Assembly: GCF_001514125.1 (NCBI RefSeq)
Contig: NZ_KQ948556.1
Span: forward strand, 208,352-272,351
From: Streptomyces longwoodensis
GTDB lineage: Bacteria; Actinomycetota; Actinomycetes; Streptomycetales; Streptomycetaceae
Reading direction: 5' to 3'
Length of the DNA stretch: 64,000 nt
Of the stretch, positions 62,871 to 64,000 are shown piece by piece. Both the position numbers and the translations under genes were made by a program. Within the stretch, counting starts at the first letter, position 1, and the number at the start of each line of letters is the position of its first letter. Below the pieces are notes generated by a model. The model was given only the letters and a program-made list of their open reading frames with translations. It did no database searches and was not told where the DNA came from.

Positions 62871-63693
62871 AATCATTGCACTGGCCAACGCGCAGCTCGA
62901 AAAGGCAGCGAAGGGCTATAGGAGGAGCAGGTGGCTCCAGGTGGCGACCTTCGCCCTCAGTGTCGTGTCGATTTTCATCGCAAGCCCGCTGACTTACATT
63001 CCCGCTCTAATCGCTCTAGGGGTCCAAATCTCGTCCTGGGTTACCCGCAACAAGGCCGGGAAATGCCATTCGGCCGGGGAAGAGGGGAGAATTCGCGGAC
63101 TCCTGCTGGACGCCCTCGGAACGGTTAGCGAGAGGGTCGACCTCAGCAACTGGTTCGACCGTGTAACCCCGCCTTCTGGAGAGGCATCCCCGACACCTGT
63201 GCCGCCAGACTATTTCGCTAGTGACGCCCCTCTTGGGATGAAGCGGCTCTGTGCACACCTCCAGGAAAATGCCTTTTGGGGGAAGCATCTATATAAGTCG
63301 GCGGCCGAATATTACGGGCGCATGCTGTGGACTTTCGCGGTTGCCGCTATTGGTGCAATTCTTGTCGCCATCCCAATAACTTCCGACGGAAACAATATCA
63401 TTCTAGCTCGCTTGATCGTAGTTGCCCTGGCTTCCGGAGCGGCTTTCACGCAACTCACGGAAGTCTTGGCTTGGCGATCGGCTGAAACGAAAAGCGAGAC
63501 TCTCGACCGACGCCTTGATTCGCTCATGACTCTCCCCGATGGAGAACTTTCTGGCGCTCGAATCGGCACAGTCTTCTCTGCGTATGGCGACTACTGTGTA
63601 GCCACTTCGGGGGCGCCACCGGTACCGACTTGGATTTATACGCGACAGCGGGATCGAGTGAACTCACTTTGGGCGAGGAGGAGCACCAGCTGA
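62842..63693 (+). CDS. S-4TM-type CBASS effector membrane protein
   Basis: A protein of 283 residues from a GTG at 62842 within the CD-NTase gene. Four membrane helices in two pairs (about 32-50, 52-68, 160-178, 185-204) with a cytoplasmic region between the pairs and a C-terminal soluble tail match the S-4TM family known beside CD-NTases. On binding the cyclic nucleotide it would permeabilise the inner membrane and kill the infected cell. No Cap2/Cap3 or HORMA genes are seen, so this is type I CBASS-like in form. Confidence 0.8.
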   Translation: MTSSQTSSHEIIALANAQLEKAAKGYRRSRWLQVATFALSVVSIFIASPLTYIPALIALGVQISSWVTRNKAGKCHSAGEEGRIRGLLLDALGTVSERVDLSNWFDRVTPPSGEASPTPVPPDYFASDAPLGMKRLCAHLQENAFWGKHLYKSAAEYYGRMLWTFAVAAIGAILVAIPITSDGNNIILARLIVVALASGAAFTQLTEVLAWRSAETKSETLDRRLDSLMTLPDGELSGARIGTVFSAYGDYCVATSGAPPVPTWIYTRQRDRVNSLWARRSTS

Positions 63694-64000
63694 AGGTCGG
63701 CGGAGCGGCTTTGGGCTGGAGCTGCTTTGGGGCGAGTGATCATGGCCCCGTAAGCTTTCGGCGCGTCGGGCAGTCTGTGGACCTGCCCGGTAAAGCACGA
63801 CGTTGGGGCCATGATCTTAGAGGCTCGCCCCAAAGTGGCTGCCTAAAGCCGTGGAGCCGACCACCCCAGCCACAGAGGGTGTCTCCCCACTTCATGCCCG
63901 AAGCCGCCGAGCGCGCCGCCGGGCGCGGCCAGCCGGGGCGGAGACAGGAGGCAGGCCGCGCCGCAGAGGCGGCGCGCGCCCGCGCCGTGCGCGGGCCTTG
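63694..64000. other. Downstream gap reaching the window edge
   Basis: About 300 bp with no gene in view. It contains the nested inverted repeat described separately, then returns to very high-GC DNA (last 100 bp, GCGCC-rich) that resembles the intergenic DNA of integrating Streptomyces elements. Confidence 0.5.
63725..63835. repeat. Three-tier nested inverted repeat after CBASS
   Basis: Outer arms CTTTGGGGCGAG (63725-63736) and CTCGCCCCAAAG (63824-63835) are 12 bp and perfect; middle arms ATCATGGCCCC (63739-63749) and GGGGCCATGAT (63805-63815) are 11 bp and perfect; an inner hairpin CGGGCAG / CTGCCCG (63767-63773 and 63783-63789) sits at the tip. A near copy of the outer arm, CTTTGGGCGAG, also lies at 63667-63677 within the end of the effector gene. 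Confidence 0.85.

Overview
The window is about 64 kb of very high-GC actinobacterial chromosome, almost certainly Streptomyces. The evidence is strong GC bias at third codon positions, frequent GTG and TTG starts, a complete conservon (CvnA-B-C-D), a perfect HspR HAIR operator in front of lon, a SEDS/PBP pair, a Ku and LigD-polymerase pair, and an intergenic repeat of a type common in Streptomyces. All functional calls rest on reading the sequence and on remembered family knowledge; no database search was run.

Positions 1-31418 look like conserved chromosome. In order: a partial acetyltransferase; lon; a secreted GH25 muramidase; a MarR regulator; a PP2C-like protein; the conservon cvnA-D with a trailing FAD monooxygenase; a divergent old yellow enzyme/MerR pair with a shared operator; an NlpC/P60 wall hydrolase; a TetR regulator next to an AurF-like diiron protein; a SEDS-PBP2 elongation pair; a Gln/Gly-repeat secreted protein; a lipoprotein and orphan histidine kinase; a NERD protein; divergent LigD-polymerase and Ku genes; a cis-prenyl transferase; a secreted beta-propeller; and a DUF3761 surface protein.

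From about 31.4 kb to the end the texture changes to accessory DNA. GC is lower in patches, gaps are longer, and there are gene fragments, strong hairpins and a run of defence genes. These comprise a DUF3800 protein with a large unrecognised 755-aa protein; a predicted modification-dependent nuclease (EVE, ScoMcrA-like SRA and PD-(D/E)XK parts); and a complete type 2 BREX (Pgl) locus in the order pglW, pglX, pglY, pglZ, brxD, brxHI. At the right end is a two-gene CBASS-like system (CD-NTase and S-4TM effector). The five genes pglX to brxHI are co-directional, and pglY to brxHI are coupled by start/stop overlaps, so they probably form one transcription unit.

The most unusual feature is a tightly coupled three-gene operon inserted on the opposite strand between pglW and pglX. 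It encodes a small HEPN-like helical protein, a ParA-like ATPase whose Walker A lysine is replaced by arginine (KGGVGRT), and a separate P-loop NTPase. I regard it as the best candidate for an undescribed defence or regulatory module. Other unexplained signals are a wobble-paired terminator-like RNA upstream of a 46-aa membrane protein, a three-tier nested inverted repeat downstream of the CBASS genes, and split DUF397 remnants between pglX and pglY. No tRNA, rRNA, integrase or CRISPR array was convincingly seen, so the mechanism of island integration is unknown from this window.
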